This document shows, in pieces, positions 8,158 to 15,907 of a DNA stretch of 26,299 nucleotides. Under the pieces are notes generated by a model. It was not told the DNA's origin, did no database searches, and saw only the letters and a list, made by a program, of their open reading frames with translations. Origin of the DNA: a virus; the IMG/VR virus record IMGVR_UViG_3300028925_004580, positions 1 to 26,299 of that record; one strand, 5' to 3'. Position numbers and translations under genes: made by a program. Within the stretch, counting starts at the first letter, position 1, and each line of letters begins with the position of its first letter.

Positions 8158-10417
8158 ATTTCTTCTCGAACTTACCACCGGAGTAGTCTTGGTGTACAAT
8201 CTCAAAATCACAACCAACCGGAACACCTGGAATAGAAATACCTCTATCCATCTGTATAAACTTGGCTAGTTGCTCCATGTATTCATCAACTTCTTCATCT
8301 GGTACTTCTGCTAGGATGGAATCGTGTACTAAGGCGAAGATACGTGCTTTCTTCTTGTTTGCCTTAATCCATGAGCCCATATCAATTGCTCCTAGGAGGT
8401 TAATATCAGAAGCAGCAGACTGCACCAGAAAGTTAAGACCAGACCTAATGCTATGGCTCTGGATGCCCGAATCTGTCGAGGCGACATTTGGTAATCTCCT
8501 TTTGCGACCAAAGTAACTGTAAATGAAGCCATTCTGTTTGATGAACTTCTGGTTCTCTTCGATCCATGATTTTAGTTTATGGAACTCAGCAAAGTACTCG
8601 TTAATAACTTCAGTAGCTTCCTGAGGGCTAAAGTATGTTCCTGAATCTTTTGTAACTTGCTCACTGATCTTCTTCGGTCCTGCACCATACATAATACCAA
8701 AGGTTACAGCCTTAGCTGCCTGTCTTTGTGTGCTGTATAGCTCAGCTACTTCTGATGCTTCACAAGGTAGCTTAAATACCTTCTTAGCGATCTGAGAGTG
8801 AAAGTTACCGCCTGCCTTAAATACTTCAATCAATGCTGTATCTTTTGCAAGCACTGCCGCTACATATACTTCTGCAGTTGTCAAATCCATTGCGACAATC
8901 TTATGTCCTGGAGCTGCTTTAATGCAACCTTTTACAATGGGATTATCCCTAGGCAATTGCTGCATGTTGAGTTTACCGCTAGAGCTAAGGCGGCCGCTAG
9001 TAGTACTGTGCAAGTTAAAACCAGTACGTAGTCGAGAATCCCTATCCAACTGTGGTATGATTTTGTCCAGATAAGTATTTTTAATCTTTGACTTCTGACG
9101 TATGGACAAGATAAGTCCAGGGACTTCGGACTGTTGTGCCAATTCTCCAAGTACTTCTGCATCTGTGCTGTTTGCTCCAGTACCAGTTTTCTTTCCAGTT
9201 GGATTGAGACCAATAAAGTCAAAAAGAAGACTGCGAAGCTGCACAGTACTGTTAGGATTAAAATCTTTTCCATTTACTTTCTCAAATTCTGCGATAACAG
9301 GGTTCTTATAAAGTGTTGCCACTGCTTCGTCAATCTCGTCTTGCATCAATGCCTGAGACTTTACTAGCCTACCCACATCGAAAGGTACACCGTTTTCCTG
9401 AATGTCTGTAAGGAATCGGCAACCAGGTATAAGAATATTCTCATATACTTTACACAAGCGCTTGTTTTGTTTAATCTTTACGAACTTTTCGTAAATCAAG
9501 AAGGTACAGGCTGCATCCATGCCTGCATATAGCTTCATAATATCAAAGGGAATATCTCCCCAGTTGAAGTCATTTTTGAGAATGCCATGTTCTTTGCGGA
9601 ATGTCGCAATCCACTCATACATAGTCTTCTCATAGTCCCCGTAGGGTGTATACTTCATAGACAACTGTTTCAATCCATGAGTGCCTGGGTTTTCATCAAT
9701 CAGGTAGTGCAGTAGCATTGTATCTTCGAACTGAGGAAACTTAAAGTTGAAGTGGTACTCAAAGAACGCAATATCAAACTTAGCGTTATGAAATACTACT
9801 GTCTTCTTGTCAAACAGCTCTTGCAGAAGACGCTCAGACTCTTCGTCTAGGCACTCTGTGTCTATGTAAGCCCCGCGATCTGCTTCATAAGAAAGAGACA
9901 GGCCAAGGATGTGGCCGTCACGAGGGTACAACCCCGTAGTTTCCGAATCGAGTGCAACGTAAGGCAGAGGTGCATCAATAGCTGCTTGAAAGAAAGCATT
10001 CGCTTCAGCAGTGTCTTGGATACCCCAAGCATTATGGGTTGTGATTACAGTGTCTTGTTTCTGGTCGAGAATGTACTCTAGGATACTCTTCTTTGAGTCG
10101 TCCCAGGTACGTTGAGCTTCTGGCTTAAATGCCAGCATTGCAGGGTTGATGATTGGCAAGAACTTCTCTTCTACTTTCTTACCAGAATACTCAGTGATTG
10201 AGTTAATTGGAGTAAAGTACTTCAAAGCATCACTACCTACTAGGATAATCCAGTCGTATTCGTCTGTATTGATCTCAATATCACAGTCTCGCTTTAGTAC
10301 TTTCTTGATGAATGGGTCTGAACAGAGTTGAAAGCGATCAAACTCAAACTCGTGGTCAAATTCATTATTAAAATTGGTCTTACTTGGTTTAGTTTCTACT
10401 AATGCAACTTTAGGCAT
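8129..10417 (-). CDS. polA: Family A DNA polymerase with 3'-5' exonuclease and N-terminal UDG-like region
   Basis: This 762-residue replicative polymerase has three regions. Residues 1-115 resemble the C-terminal half of uracil-DNA-glycosylase folds (DWIILVGSDALKYF, then LPIINPAMLAFKPE), without iron-sulfur cysteines. Residues about 150-310 form the proofreading exonuclease: D157/E159 (DSETTG), NAKFD with D215, and YAGMD with D301. The polymerase domain has motif A D511 (AMDLTTAEV, E516), the O-helix R565, K569, F573, Y577 (RQAAKAVTFGIMYG), and motif C H698-D699. No 5' nuclease domain is present; a separate FEN gene lies at 550-1389. Phenylalanine occupies the position equivalent to E. coli Pol I 762. 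Start ATG 10417 overlaps the primase end by 8 bases. Confidence 0.96.
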   Translation of the reverse strand: MPKVALVETKPSKTNFNNEFDHEFEFDRFQLCSDPFIKKVLKRDCDIEINTDEYDWIILVGSDALKYFTPINSITEYSGKKVEEKFLPIINPAMLAFKPEAQRTWDDSKKSILEYILDQKQDTVITTHNAWGIQDTAEANAFFQAAIDAPLPYVALDSETTGLYPRDGHILGLSLSYEADRGAYIDTECLDEESERLLQELFDKKTVVFHNAKFDIAFFEYHFNFKFPQFEDTMLLHYLIDENPGTHGLKQLSMKYTPYGDYEKTMYEWIATFRKEHGILKNDFNWGDIPFDIMKLYAGMDAACTFLIYEKFVKIKQNKRLCKVYENILIPGCRFLTDIQENGVPFDVGRLVKSQALMQDEIDEAVATLYKNPVIAEFEKVNGKDFNPNSTVQLRSLLFDFIGLNPTGKKTGTGANSTDAEVLGELAQQSEVPGLILSIRQKSKIKNTYLDKIIPQLDRDSRLRTGFNLHSTTSGRLSSSGKLNMQQLPRDNPIVKGCIKAAPGHKIVAMDLTTAEVYVAAVLAKDTALIEVFKAGGNFHSQIAKKVFKLPCEASEVAELYSTQRQAAKAVTFGIMYGAGPKKISEQVTKDSGTYFSPQEATEVINEYFAEFHKLKSWIEENQKFIKQNGFIYSYFGRKRRLPNVASTDSGIQSHSIRSGLNFLVQSAASDINLLGAIDMGSWIKANKKKARIFALVHDSILAEVPDEEVDEYMEQLAKFIQMDRGISIPGVPVGCDFEIVHQDYSGGKFEKKYGNYIQDAG

Positions 10418-11237
10418 ATAATTTTCTCTTTAGTGTTTGTACTGCTTTTTCTTGTAAAGCCCCAGGATCAGTGTCCTTGAGACAAATATTTCTGTGTGCT
10501 AACTCTACACTTTCGCACATAGTTTGTACGTGCTTTGCTGCATCTTGTCCCGCAGCATCTCCATCAAAGAATATATCTATCGAGTCAACTCCTTGAATAG
10601 ATAACATTCTTAGTTTGTCTTCATTGATGTTCTTTGTGCCAAAGGTACAGACTGCGTTGGTTAAGCCCTTATCATGTAGATTGATCATATCAAAGATACC
10701 TTCTACTAGAATAACTGCACCCTGTATAGGCTTTACTATAGGGAATAAAGGCATCTTCGCACCCGCAGGCGAGATCATATACTTAGGTGTACCGCCTGTT
10801 GTATGACGACCATTGAACGCTGTAATACGACCAGATATGTCTCGTACCGGAAATACAATGCGTCCGATGTAATCAGGATCTGCGTGCTGAAATGCTTCAA
10901 ATCTTTTGTAAGTCTCAGGCTTAATACCTCGCCAATTACCTGCATATGGCATAACATTCTTGGGAAAAGACAAACCAATACTTTCTGACCTCTTATCTAT
11001 AATTTTACGTTTTAATAGTTCTCGTCGTAATTGTAATTGGTTTGCCTTTTCCCCAAAATGCGTAAAAAGGCTGCCTTTGTATTCGCATGAAAAGCACTGG
11101 AAGATACCAGTTAGCTGATCCACCCGCATACTTGGATTTCTATCTGCGTGTTCAGGGTTGAGGCAACTTACTAGGAAGTCACCGCCCTTAGGTATAAAAT
11201 AAATGTCTTTCCGCTGTAGTAGTTCTTCTACTGTCAT
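10410..11237 (-). CDS. DNA primase (CHC2 zinc finger + TOPRIM)
   Basis: The 275-residue protein makes RNA primers for lagging-strand synthesis. The zinc-binding motif is near the N-terminus: C25, H30, C48 and C51 (SCLNPEH...FQCFSCEY). The TOPRIM catalytic core follows, with E179 in ILVEGIFD and D225/D227 in IFFDGDAAGQDA. No helicase domain is attached; the DnaB-like helicase is a separate gene at 11903-13252, unlike the fused T7 gp4. The protein is much shorter than DnaG, lacking the helicase-interaction domain. ATG at 11237 overlaps the previous gene by 4 bases. Confidence 0.94.
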   Translation of the reverse strand: MTVEELLQRKDIYFIPKGGDFLVSCLNPEHADRNPSMRVDQLTGIFQCFSCEYKGSLFTHFGEKANQLQLRRELLKRKIIDKRSESIGLSFPKNVMPYAGNWRGIKPETYKRFEAFQHADPDYIGRIVFPVRDISGRITAFNGRHTTGGTPKYMISPAGAKMPLFPIVKPIQGAVILVEGIFDMINLHDKGLTNAVCTFGTKNINEDKLRMLSIQGVDSIDIFFDGDAAGQDAAKHVQTMCESVELAHRNICLKDTDPGALQEKAVQTLKRKLYA

Positions 11238-11554
11238 ACTAAGTTTGCCCAGTCAGTGTTTTTATCCATCATTTCTACAGCACCTGGAAACTGTTCCAGA
11301 ATCTGCTTACATATACCACCATTATTCATTCTTAACTCATAGCTGTTCTTATGGCAGATGTACTCGCTACCAGAGTGTCCGTGAAAAGTCCAATACTTCT
11401 CGCTCTCCTCAACCTTCACAATACCACTATTAAGTCTCCAGGAGTCTCCCCAAGCAAAAGAACCTGACCAGCCTCCAAGTACTTTATAGATAGTCTCATC
11501 GCCGAGGGTATTCTTTAAGACCACCCAATTGTCTGGATAATTCTTCTCGCTCAT
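11234..11554 (-). CDS. Small phage protein of unknown function
   Basis: The 106-residue product begins MSEKNYPDNWVVLKN and is rich in tryptophan, glycine and tyrosine (GGWSGSFAWGDSWRLNSG, YWTFHGHSGSEYICH). It looks like a compact beta-sheet protein without membrane segments or metal-site motifs. It overlaps both neighbours by 4 bases, between a basic small protein and the primase, so it is part of the replication operon driven from the promoter at 11866-11894. No function is recognised. Confidence 0.72.
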   Translation of the reverse strand: MSEKNYPDNWVVLKNTLGDETIYKVLGGWSGSFAWGDSWRLNSGIVKVEESEKYWTFHGHSGSEYICHKNSYELRMNNGGICKQILEQFPGAVEMMDKNTDWANLV

Positions 11555-11838
11555 CGTCCAATATCCTTTACATTTTCTCTACTGATTACTTGATACGCAC
11601 CTTTGTTATATGCAGGTGCAATAGTAAATCTACAAGCATCGGCCCAGGCTGATCTGTCAACTCTTTCAGTAGCAGAGCCAGACTCTCTAACAGAGCTATA
11701 CTCTATAAGATCTCTACGATAGTAATCGGACTCTTTCAGCGGAGCAAAGTTTGGTGTATAAGTATTGCGTTTCTTTGGTAAAGGCTTTCGTCTTCTACCT
11801 GAGGTTGTGTGTCGTAAACTACCGAATGTGTGTGCCAT
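11551..11838 (-). CDS. Small basic protein of unknown function, first gene of the primase-polymerase operon
   Basis: ATG at 11838 is chosen because a GGGAGAAAG ribosome site stands just before it and the predicted transcript start (about 11859) leaves a 21-base leader; an upstream in-frame ATG at 11853 would lie almost at +1. The 95-residue product is strongly basic, with an arginine/lysine-rich stretch GRRRKPLPKKRNTYTP at about 14-29 and a tyrosine-rich DYYRRDLIEY segment. It may bind nucleic acid, but no known domain is visible. The stop overlaps the next start by ATGA. Confidence 0.72.
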   Translation of the reverse strand: MAHTFGSLRHTTSGRRRKPLPKKRNTYTPNFAPLKESDYYRRDLIEYSSVRESGSATERVDRSAWADACRFTIAPAYNKGAYQVISRENVKDIGR

Positions 11839-11865
11839 TTGCTTTCTCCCCATTTATTAAACATA

Positions 11866-11894
11866 ATTATACGCAAAATAAGGATGAAAGTCAA
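11866..11894 (-). promoter_or_regulatory. Sigma70-type promoter, minus strand
   Basis: Minus-strand TTGACT (11894-11889), 17-base spacer, TATAAT (11871-11866). The -35 is preceded by AAAATAGTTC, beginning right at the helicase stop codon. It should drive the unit from 11838 down through primase, polymerase, PhoH and the SF2 helicase. It is the only one of eleven with a deviating -35. Confidence 0.87.
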
Positions 11895-11902
11895 GAACTA
11901 TT

Positions 11903-13252
11903 TTAAAGATCGTGGACGTCTTCGCCTGTTTTATGCGTAGAGTCGTCTTTCTCTTTAGGAGTGAGAGCAGACTCTGGGCCAATTTTTAATGACTCCCAGT
12001 CTACTTCAGAAGTGAAAGAGCGCATAGCAGCTGATCGCATTTTAACACAATTGAAGGTCATACAACCGTCTTCGTGGTCCCAGGTCTCAAGAGTATAGGC
12101 AGCATCTGCCGCATCAAGAATACCTTTAGCAAAACGCGCTTCACCACTAGCGTCTGTTTGATATGGTGAGAATACGGTACAATCGTATTCTTGTGCCATT
12201 GACTTCAATGCTTTACTTACTTCGATCTGCTCAGTCCAGTCGTACTGACCGCCTCGTGATGGAAGGTTCGACCGCTTTACTTGGTTCATATAATCGACAA
12301 TAACGACTCCGACATTCATCGCCTTAACCTTTTTATCAAGCTCAGCTCGAATCTTGGCTAGGGTGAGAGAGGGATCATAGACTATGTTCAACTGTTGAGT
12401 CGGGAGGATCTCGCAGGTTGTCTTTAGTGCTGAGTGAAACTTCTCAAAATCTCTATGTTCTTTATATTCCTTCAAACGGTCTTGCCCATTCACAAAACGA
12501 TTCGCCCACCATGTTGCAACTTTCTCCCACTCAGCAACACTAAGATTCTTAGTGCGTAGACGTGAAAAAGGTACTTTAGTAGCGATAGCGCAACAGCGTT
12601 GCAAGATAGACCGACTATCCATCTCAATAGTGAAATAGATAGCCGACTTTCCAGATTCATAAACATTGTTTGCAATGTTAGCACAGATTACCGACTTGCC
12701 TGCACCTCGTTTACCACCTACCATAACCAAATCTCTGGGAGAGAATTGAATATCAAGGTCGTACTCTTCGTTGAGGCCAAGTGGTATGTACTTAGCTAAA
12801 TCTTCCTCAGGCTCGAACAGTTCAATACGTTGCATACTTTCCTGTGGTTCCTCCAGATCAACTTTGTCTTCGATGTCGAGGACAATTTGATGAAGGTGAT
12901 CAACCGATTCTTGTGCATCTTCAAAAGCTACACTGTGTTCGACATAATCTTCGAGCGAGGTTAGGATCTCTTTCTGAGTATATTCGTTCTTCAAGTACTG
13001 AAGGAGCATATACGGTTCTGCATCTGCCTTGACAGCTTCTACAGCGTACAACTTCTCACGGGTACTAGAATCACGAATCTCAAGTTTAAGATCCTCAATC
13101 GAGGGCATCTTATGGAACTTCTCAGAATGCTTATCAATAATTGAATGCAAACTGTGATACTCACTAGGCAAATAACGCTTATGCACCTGTGTCCAAGTCT
13201 CGAAGTCTTGTAACTCAAGTGTGCGTTTAATTAAGGCACTAGCAATATTCAA
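11903..13252 (-). CDS. DnaB-like replicative helicase
   Basis: The 449-residue protein is a hexameric-type fork helicase of the DnaB/RecA-like group. The N-terminal 150 residues are helical and acidic. The ATPase core has Walker A GGKRGAGKS (179-187), the catalytic glutamate E210 in YFTIEMDSR, and Walker B VGVVIVDYMNQ with D320, followed by a Q/arginine sensor region (SPYQTDASGEARF). The C-terminus is acidic and flexible. The start is TTG at 13252, supported by a GGGAG site seven bases upstream; no ATG is available in frame near it. It stands downstream of the double hairpin after the HTH-repeat gene, so its expression depends on read-through there. Confidence 0.9.
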   Translation of the reverse strand: MNIASALIKRTLELQDFETWTQVHKRYLPSEYHSLHSIIDKHSEKFHKMPSIEDLKLEIRDSSTREKLYAVEAVKADAEPYMLLQYLKNEYTQKEILTSLEDYVEHSVAFEDAQESVDHLHQIVLDIEDKVDLEEPQESMQRIELFEPEEDLAKYIPLGLNEEYDLDIQFSPRDLVMVGGKRGAGKSVICANIANNVYESGKSAIYFTIEMDSRSILQRCCAIATKVPFSRLRTKNLSVAEWEKVATWWANRFVNGQDRLKEYKEHRDFEKFHSALKTTCEILPTQQLNIVYDPSLTLAKIRAELDKKVKAMNVGVVIVDYMNQVKRSNLPSRGGQYDWTEQIEVSKALKSMAQEYDCTVFSPYQTDASGEARFAKGILDAADAAYTLETWDHEDGCMTFNCVKMRSAAMRSFTSEVDWESLKIGPESALTPKEKDDSTHKTGEDVHDL

Positions 13253-13270
13253 TGAAATTCTCCCGATTCA

Positions 13271-13304
13271 TATTAAAGATGGCAGACCCCGTAGAGCCTG
13301 CCAT
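13271..13304 (-). terminator. Rho-independent terminator-like hairpin with UACG tetraloop
   Basis: On the minus strand ATGGCAG (13304-13298) pairs with CTGCCAT (13285-13279), extended by four inner pairs including two G-U wobbles to an 11-bp stem closing a C(UACG)G tetraloop. A modest U-rich tail (CTTTAAT) follows. It lies between the HTH-repeat gene and the helicase gene. The weak U-tract suggests partial termination. Confidence 0.6.
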
Positions 13305-13309
13305 TGTAA

Positions 13310-13327
13310 CTACCGAGTACTCGGTAG
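13310..13327. repeat. Perfect 18-bp palindrome CTACCGAGTACTCGGTAG
   Basis: CTACCGAGT is followed immediately by its exact reverse complement. It stands between the HTH-repeat gene stop and the UACG hairpin. It could be a DNA operator for a dimeric protein or, in RNA, a hairpin assisting termination or mRNA stability. Confidence 0.8.
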
Positions 13328-13343
13328 CTGATACTAAGTTAGA

Positions 13344-14072
13344 TTAAGCAGAAGCTTTTTCTTTCTTAGCTGCGCCATCATAGTCAGCAGCAACGAGGCC
13401 ACGACGAGTCAGCATAGTCTTAACACCGCGAGCAGTTTTACCAATCGCTTCAGCGATAGATTCAACAGTCTGAGTGCTCAGATCACCCAAGGTAGCCAAT
13501 GGATCTTCTTTCGAAGCGCCTTTAGTTACTTCTTGCTTAGGAATAGCGCCGATCTCACCAGCACGCAGGAGGCTAAGAGCCTTACCACGAACAGAGTTGA
13601 TTGGACGACCCATTGCTTCAGCGATAGCTTCTACGAAAGCGCCATCATTTACCATAGAGATAAAGGTGACTTCTTCGTCAGAAGAGTACGTGCGTACAGC
13701 TTCTACTTTAGGAGCAGGCTTAACATGGCTGGTCAGTTCCATAGACAGGATCTTACCCTGGATTGACTTAGGAGAGAAAGCACCATCTTCGAAATGGCCA
13801 GCAATATCTGCATAAGTGTATGAACCGCTATTGTCAGTGACAAAAGCAGAAAGAGTAGCTTCTTGAGCATCGGTAAAAGACTTACCAGCGCCTGCAGAGG
13901 CTAATTCTACGTCAAAACCCATCTTGCGCAATTTGCTTGAGATGGAACGAGTAGATGTTTCAAGCTGAACAGCTGCGTCTGCAACAGTAGCTTGTGATAC
14001 GGGGCTTTCGCCACCGACGAATTCAGTTAGTTGAGCAGTACGCTCGTCAGTCCACTTAGGTAAAGTTGACAT
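13344..14072 (-). CDS. Four-repeat helix-turn-helix protein, putative DNA-binding/nucleoid-type
   Basis: The 242-residue product seems to consist of four diverged copies of one HTH unit, at about 6-55, 65-118, 128-178 and 190-232. Shared features are an aromatic/acidic lead (WTDERT, SFTDAQE, TYSSDEE), a helix with alanines (VADAAVQL, YADIAGHF, EAIAEAMG, ESIAEAIG), and a recognition-helix pattern (S-x-R-S-I-S-S-K-L, SIQGKIL, SVRGKAL, GVKTML) ending in an arginine/glycine turn. The arrangement suggests non-specific or multi-site DNA binding. ATG at 14072 has GGAG upstream; a TTG at 14087 lies in that ribosome site. It follows the ligase C-half by 4 bases and precedes a palindrome and terminator. 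The lead resembles the protein at 16595-17035. Confidence 0.8.
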   Translation of the reverse strand: MSTLPKWTDERTAQLTEFVGGESPVSQATVADAAVQLETSTRSISSKLRKMGFDVELASAGAGKSFTDAQEATLSAFVTDNSGSYTYADIAGHFEDGAFSPKSIQGKILSMELTSHVKPAPKVEAVRTYSSDEEVTFISMVNDGAFVEAIAEAMGRPINSVRGKALSLLRAGEIGAIPKQEVTKGASKEDPLATLGDLSTQTVESIAEAIGKTARGVKTMLTRRGLVAADYDGAAKKEKASA

Positions 14073-14076
14073 AATG

Positions 14077-14826
14077 TTATTCTCCAATAATTTCAGTTAG
14101 GTTAGTTATAATTTCTACGCCAGCGTTTCTGGCTTTAATAGTTTTGGCGGATTCTACGCCACTTTCATTTACCAGAATCGTGACATCCTTGGTCAGGCTG
14201 GTTTTTACCTCATAACCAAGCTCCTGTAAGAGCTTATGTGCTTCGGCTTTAGTCTTGTAGCTCACTAGCTTTCCAGTGATACATACAACACCTTGCGTGG
14301 CTGAGGGTACTACGTTGTTTACAAACTCGAAACTGAAGGGTAGCATATTCAGTTGAAAGAACTCCATTTCTAGCCAATGAAGTAAGTTAGCAGTAGCCTT
14401 CTCACCGAGACCAGCAGAACGACACATATCATAGTCTATTTCGTTTATATCTATGCAGACCTTGGATAGTTTTGCCGAAGCTGATTTCCCGATAAGAGGG
14501 ATACTAAATGCCGGTAAAAGGACATTTAGAGGTGCATCTGTGGAGCGAAGAATCTCAGCGTGTAGCTTTTCGCCTAGCTTCTCAGAGTCTAGACCATCTA
14601 CGATATCCTCCAGGCTTAGTTCATACAATTCTTCGAAAGACTGTATGTCTAGCTTTTGGATAGTAGCTGCACCTAATCCTTTGATTTTAAGGCTAGTGGC
14701 GAAATGCGCTATCAGTTTTGAGATCTTAGCTCCGCAAGATGCGTTTCTACAATACAAAAGAAAGTTGACGTCTTCTAAGACTGAGCTACAAGATGGACAA
14801 GTAGTTGGGGCTTCGATTTTCGTCAT
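14077..14826 (-). CDS. ligB: NAD-dependent DNA ligase, C-terminal half (zinc finger, HhH, BRCT)
   Basis: The 249-residue protein corresponds to the C-terminal part of bacterial LigA encoded as its own gene. It opens with the tetracysteine zinc finger (C10, C13, C26, C31), continues with helix-hairpin-helix repeats (SLKIKGLGAATIQKL, LLPAFSIPLIGKSASAKL, SAGLGEKATANLL), and ends with a BRCT domain from about 177 (GVVCITGKL, then ELGYEVKTSLTKDVTILV). It must act with the adenylation/OB half at 14906-15850 to seal nicks. Start ATG 14826 has an AGAGGA site and lies 20 bases from the predicted +1 of its own promoter. T5 is a known precedent for a two-gene phage LigA. Confidence 0.9.
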   Translation of the reverse strand: MTKIEAPTTCPSCSSVLEDVNFLLYCRNASCGAKISKLIAHFATSLKIKGLGAATIQKLDIQSFEELYELSLEDIVDGLDSEKLGEKLHAEILRSTDAPLNVLLPAFSIPLIGKSASAKLSKVCIDINEIDYDMCRSAGLGEKATANLLHWLEMEFFQLNMLPFSFEFVNNVVPSATQGVVCITGKLVSYKTKAEAHKLLQELGYEVKTSLTKDVTILVNESGVESAKTIKARNAGVEIITNLTEIIGE

Positions 14827-14852
14827 GGTCTTTCCTCTGAAATTGAATATGT

Positions 14853-14881
14853 ATTATACGGCGTTTTAAGATTATTGTCAA
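14853..14881 (-). promoter_or_regulatory. Sigma70-type promoter, minus strand, between the two ligase genes
   Basis: Minus-strand TTGACA (14881-14876), 17-base spacer, TATAAT (14858-14853). Upstream reads AAAAATAACTC, a variant of the shared TAGTTC extension. It starts transcription near 14846, serving the ligase C-half, the HTH-repeat protein and, by read-through, the DnaB-like helicase. Confidence 0.88.
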
Positions 14882-14905
14882 GAGTTATTTTTACGAAGGT
14901 AGCAA

Positions 14906-15850
14906 TCAATCTATGCGTCTTACAACGCGAGGTATGATCTCTCCTGAACGTATAATTTCCACTTTACATCCTATCTCTAGGTCTAAATCGCGTATATACT
15001 GGATGTTGTGCAATGTAGCTCTAGATACTGTTGCATCGCCTACCACAACAGGCTCTAAGAGCGCTACAGGGCTGACTACACCAGATTTACCTAGTTGCCA
15101 CACTACATCAACAAGGGTTGTTTCGACACCCGCTTTCTGCTCTTTGAGAGCGAAAGCACCCCGTGGGTGTTTAGCAGTGTGTCCTAACTTCTCGAAATCA
15201 CGTGTATCTATGAGACGATATACATCGCCATCAGTAGGATAGTCTGTAGAATCGAATCGAGTAACAACATTCAAGCCCATCTGCTTTAATATACTCATTT
15301 CGTTACTATAAGTAGGAACGCAATGGGGATAAGCATCATAAGCTACGAATACTAAGGGACGAGTTTTGAATTCCTCAACGTCATTCAAACCAAGCGACCC
15401 CGAAGCGAAGTTACGCGAGTTAGTAATACTGCTAGGAGCAACTACTTCACCAGTAATCTGCACAACACCATTGTATAAGTCTTTAAATCGACCTGTTCGA
15501 CGGAGTTTAGTAGGTACTAGGTGTTTCATCTTATCAGTAATATCTCTACCTTGTATACCGTCACCACGAGTTAAAGCTAACTCTAGGTTTCCGTCTACAT
15601 ATAGGATAGATACTGCTGCTCCATCTAGCTTAGGAGTACAGATACATTCGTTAATATCTAATGGAGCTTTAGCAAGATCAAAACACTTCTGTAAAGAGTA
15701 CATCTGATACGTATGCGGAACCGCATCTGTAACAGTGTAGCCAACAGAGTTGTAGTGATGTTTTATAGCTAAGAGGTCAAACTCTTCATCCGAAAGGAGT
15801 GGAGTACCCTCATAGTATAACTTGCTTGCTCGATCTAAAAACTTTTGCAT
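14906..15850 (-). CDS. ligA: NAD-dependent DNA ligase, N-terminal half (adenylation + OB)
   Basis: The 314-residue protein is the catalytic half of a split LigA. A shortened NMN-binding start (YYEGTPLLSDEEFD, then VPHTYQMYSLQK) is followed by the adenylation motif CTPKLDGAA with nucleophile K74, then TRGDGIQGRDIT, GEVV, SRNFASGSLG, and the OB-fold entry WQLGKSGVVSPVALLEPV...SRATLHN. It ends at VVRRID, where whole LigA proteins continue into the zinc finger. That zinc finger is supplied by the next gene, 80 bases away, with its own promoter. ATG at 15850 lies 19 bases after the predicted +1. Confidence 0.93.
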   Translation of the reverse strand: MQKFLDRASKLYYEGTPLLSDEEFDLLAIKHHYNSVGYTVTDAVPHTYQMYSLQKCFDLAKAPLDINECICTPKLDGAAVSILYVDGNLELALTRGDGIQGRDITDKMKHLVPTKLRRTGRFKDLYNGVVQITGEVVAPSSITNSRNFASGSLGLNDVEEFKTRPLVFVAYDAYPHCVPTYSNEMSILKQMGLNVVTRFDSTDYPTDGDVYRLIDTRDFEKLGHTAKHPRGAFALKEQKAGVETTLVDVVWQLGKSGVVSPVALLEPVVVGDATVSRATLHNIQYIRDLDLEIGCKVEIIRSGEIIPRVVRRID

Positions 15851-15875
15851 ATAATTTCCCTAAGTAAGAAGTGAT

Positions 15876-15904
15876 ATTATACGCAACTTTCAGATCCTTG
15901 TCAA
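15876..15904 (-). promoter_or_regulatory. Sigma70-type promoter, minus strand
   Basis: Minus-strand TTGACA (15904-15899), 17-base spacer, TATAAT (15881-15876). The TAG stop codon of the PC4-like gene (15910-15908) is itself the start of the shared TAGTTC element. It drives the ligase N-half. Confidence 0.88.
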
Positions 15905-15907
15905 GAA

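Noticed and set aside
14453-14869. 138-codon plus-strand frame
   Set aside because: It is antisense to the ligase C-half and covers the promoter at 14853-14881; the product has no protein-like pattern.
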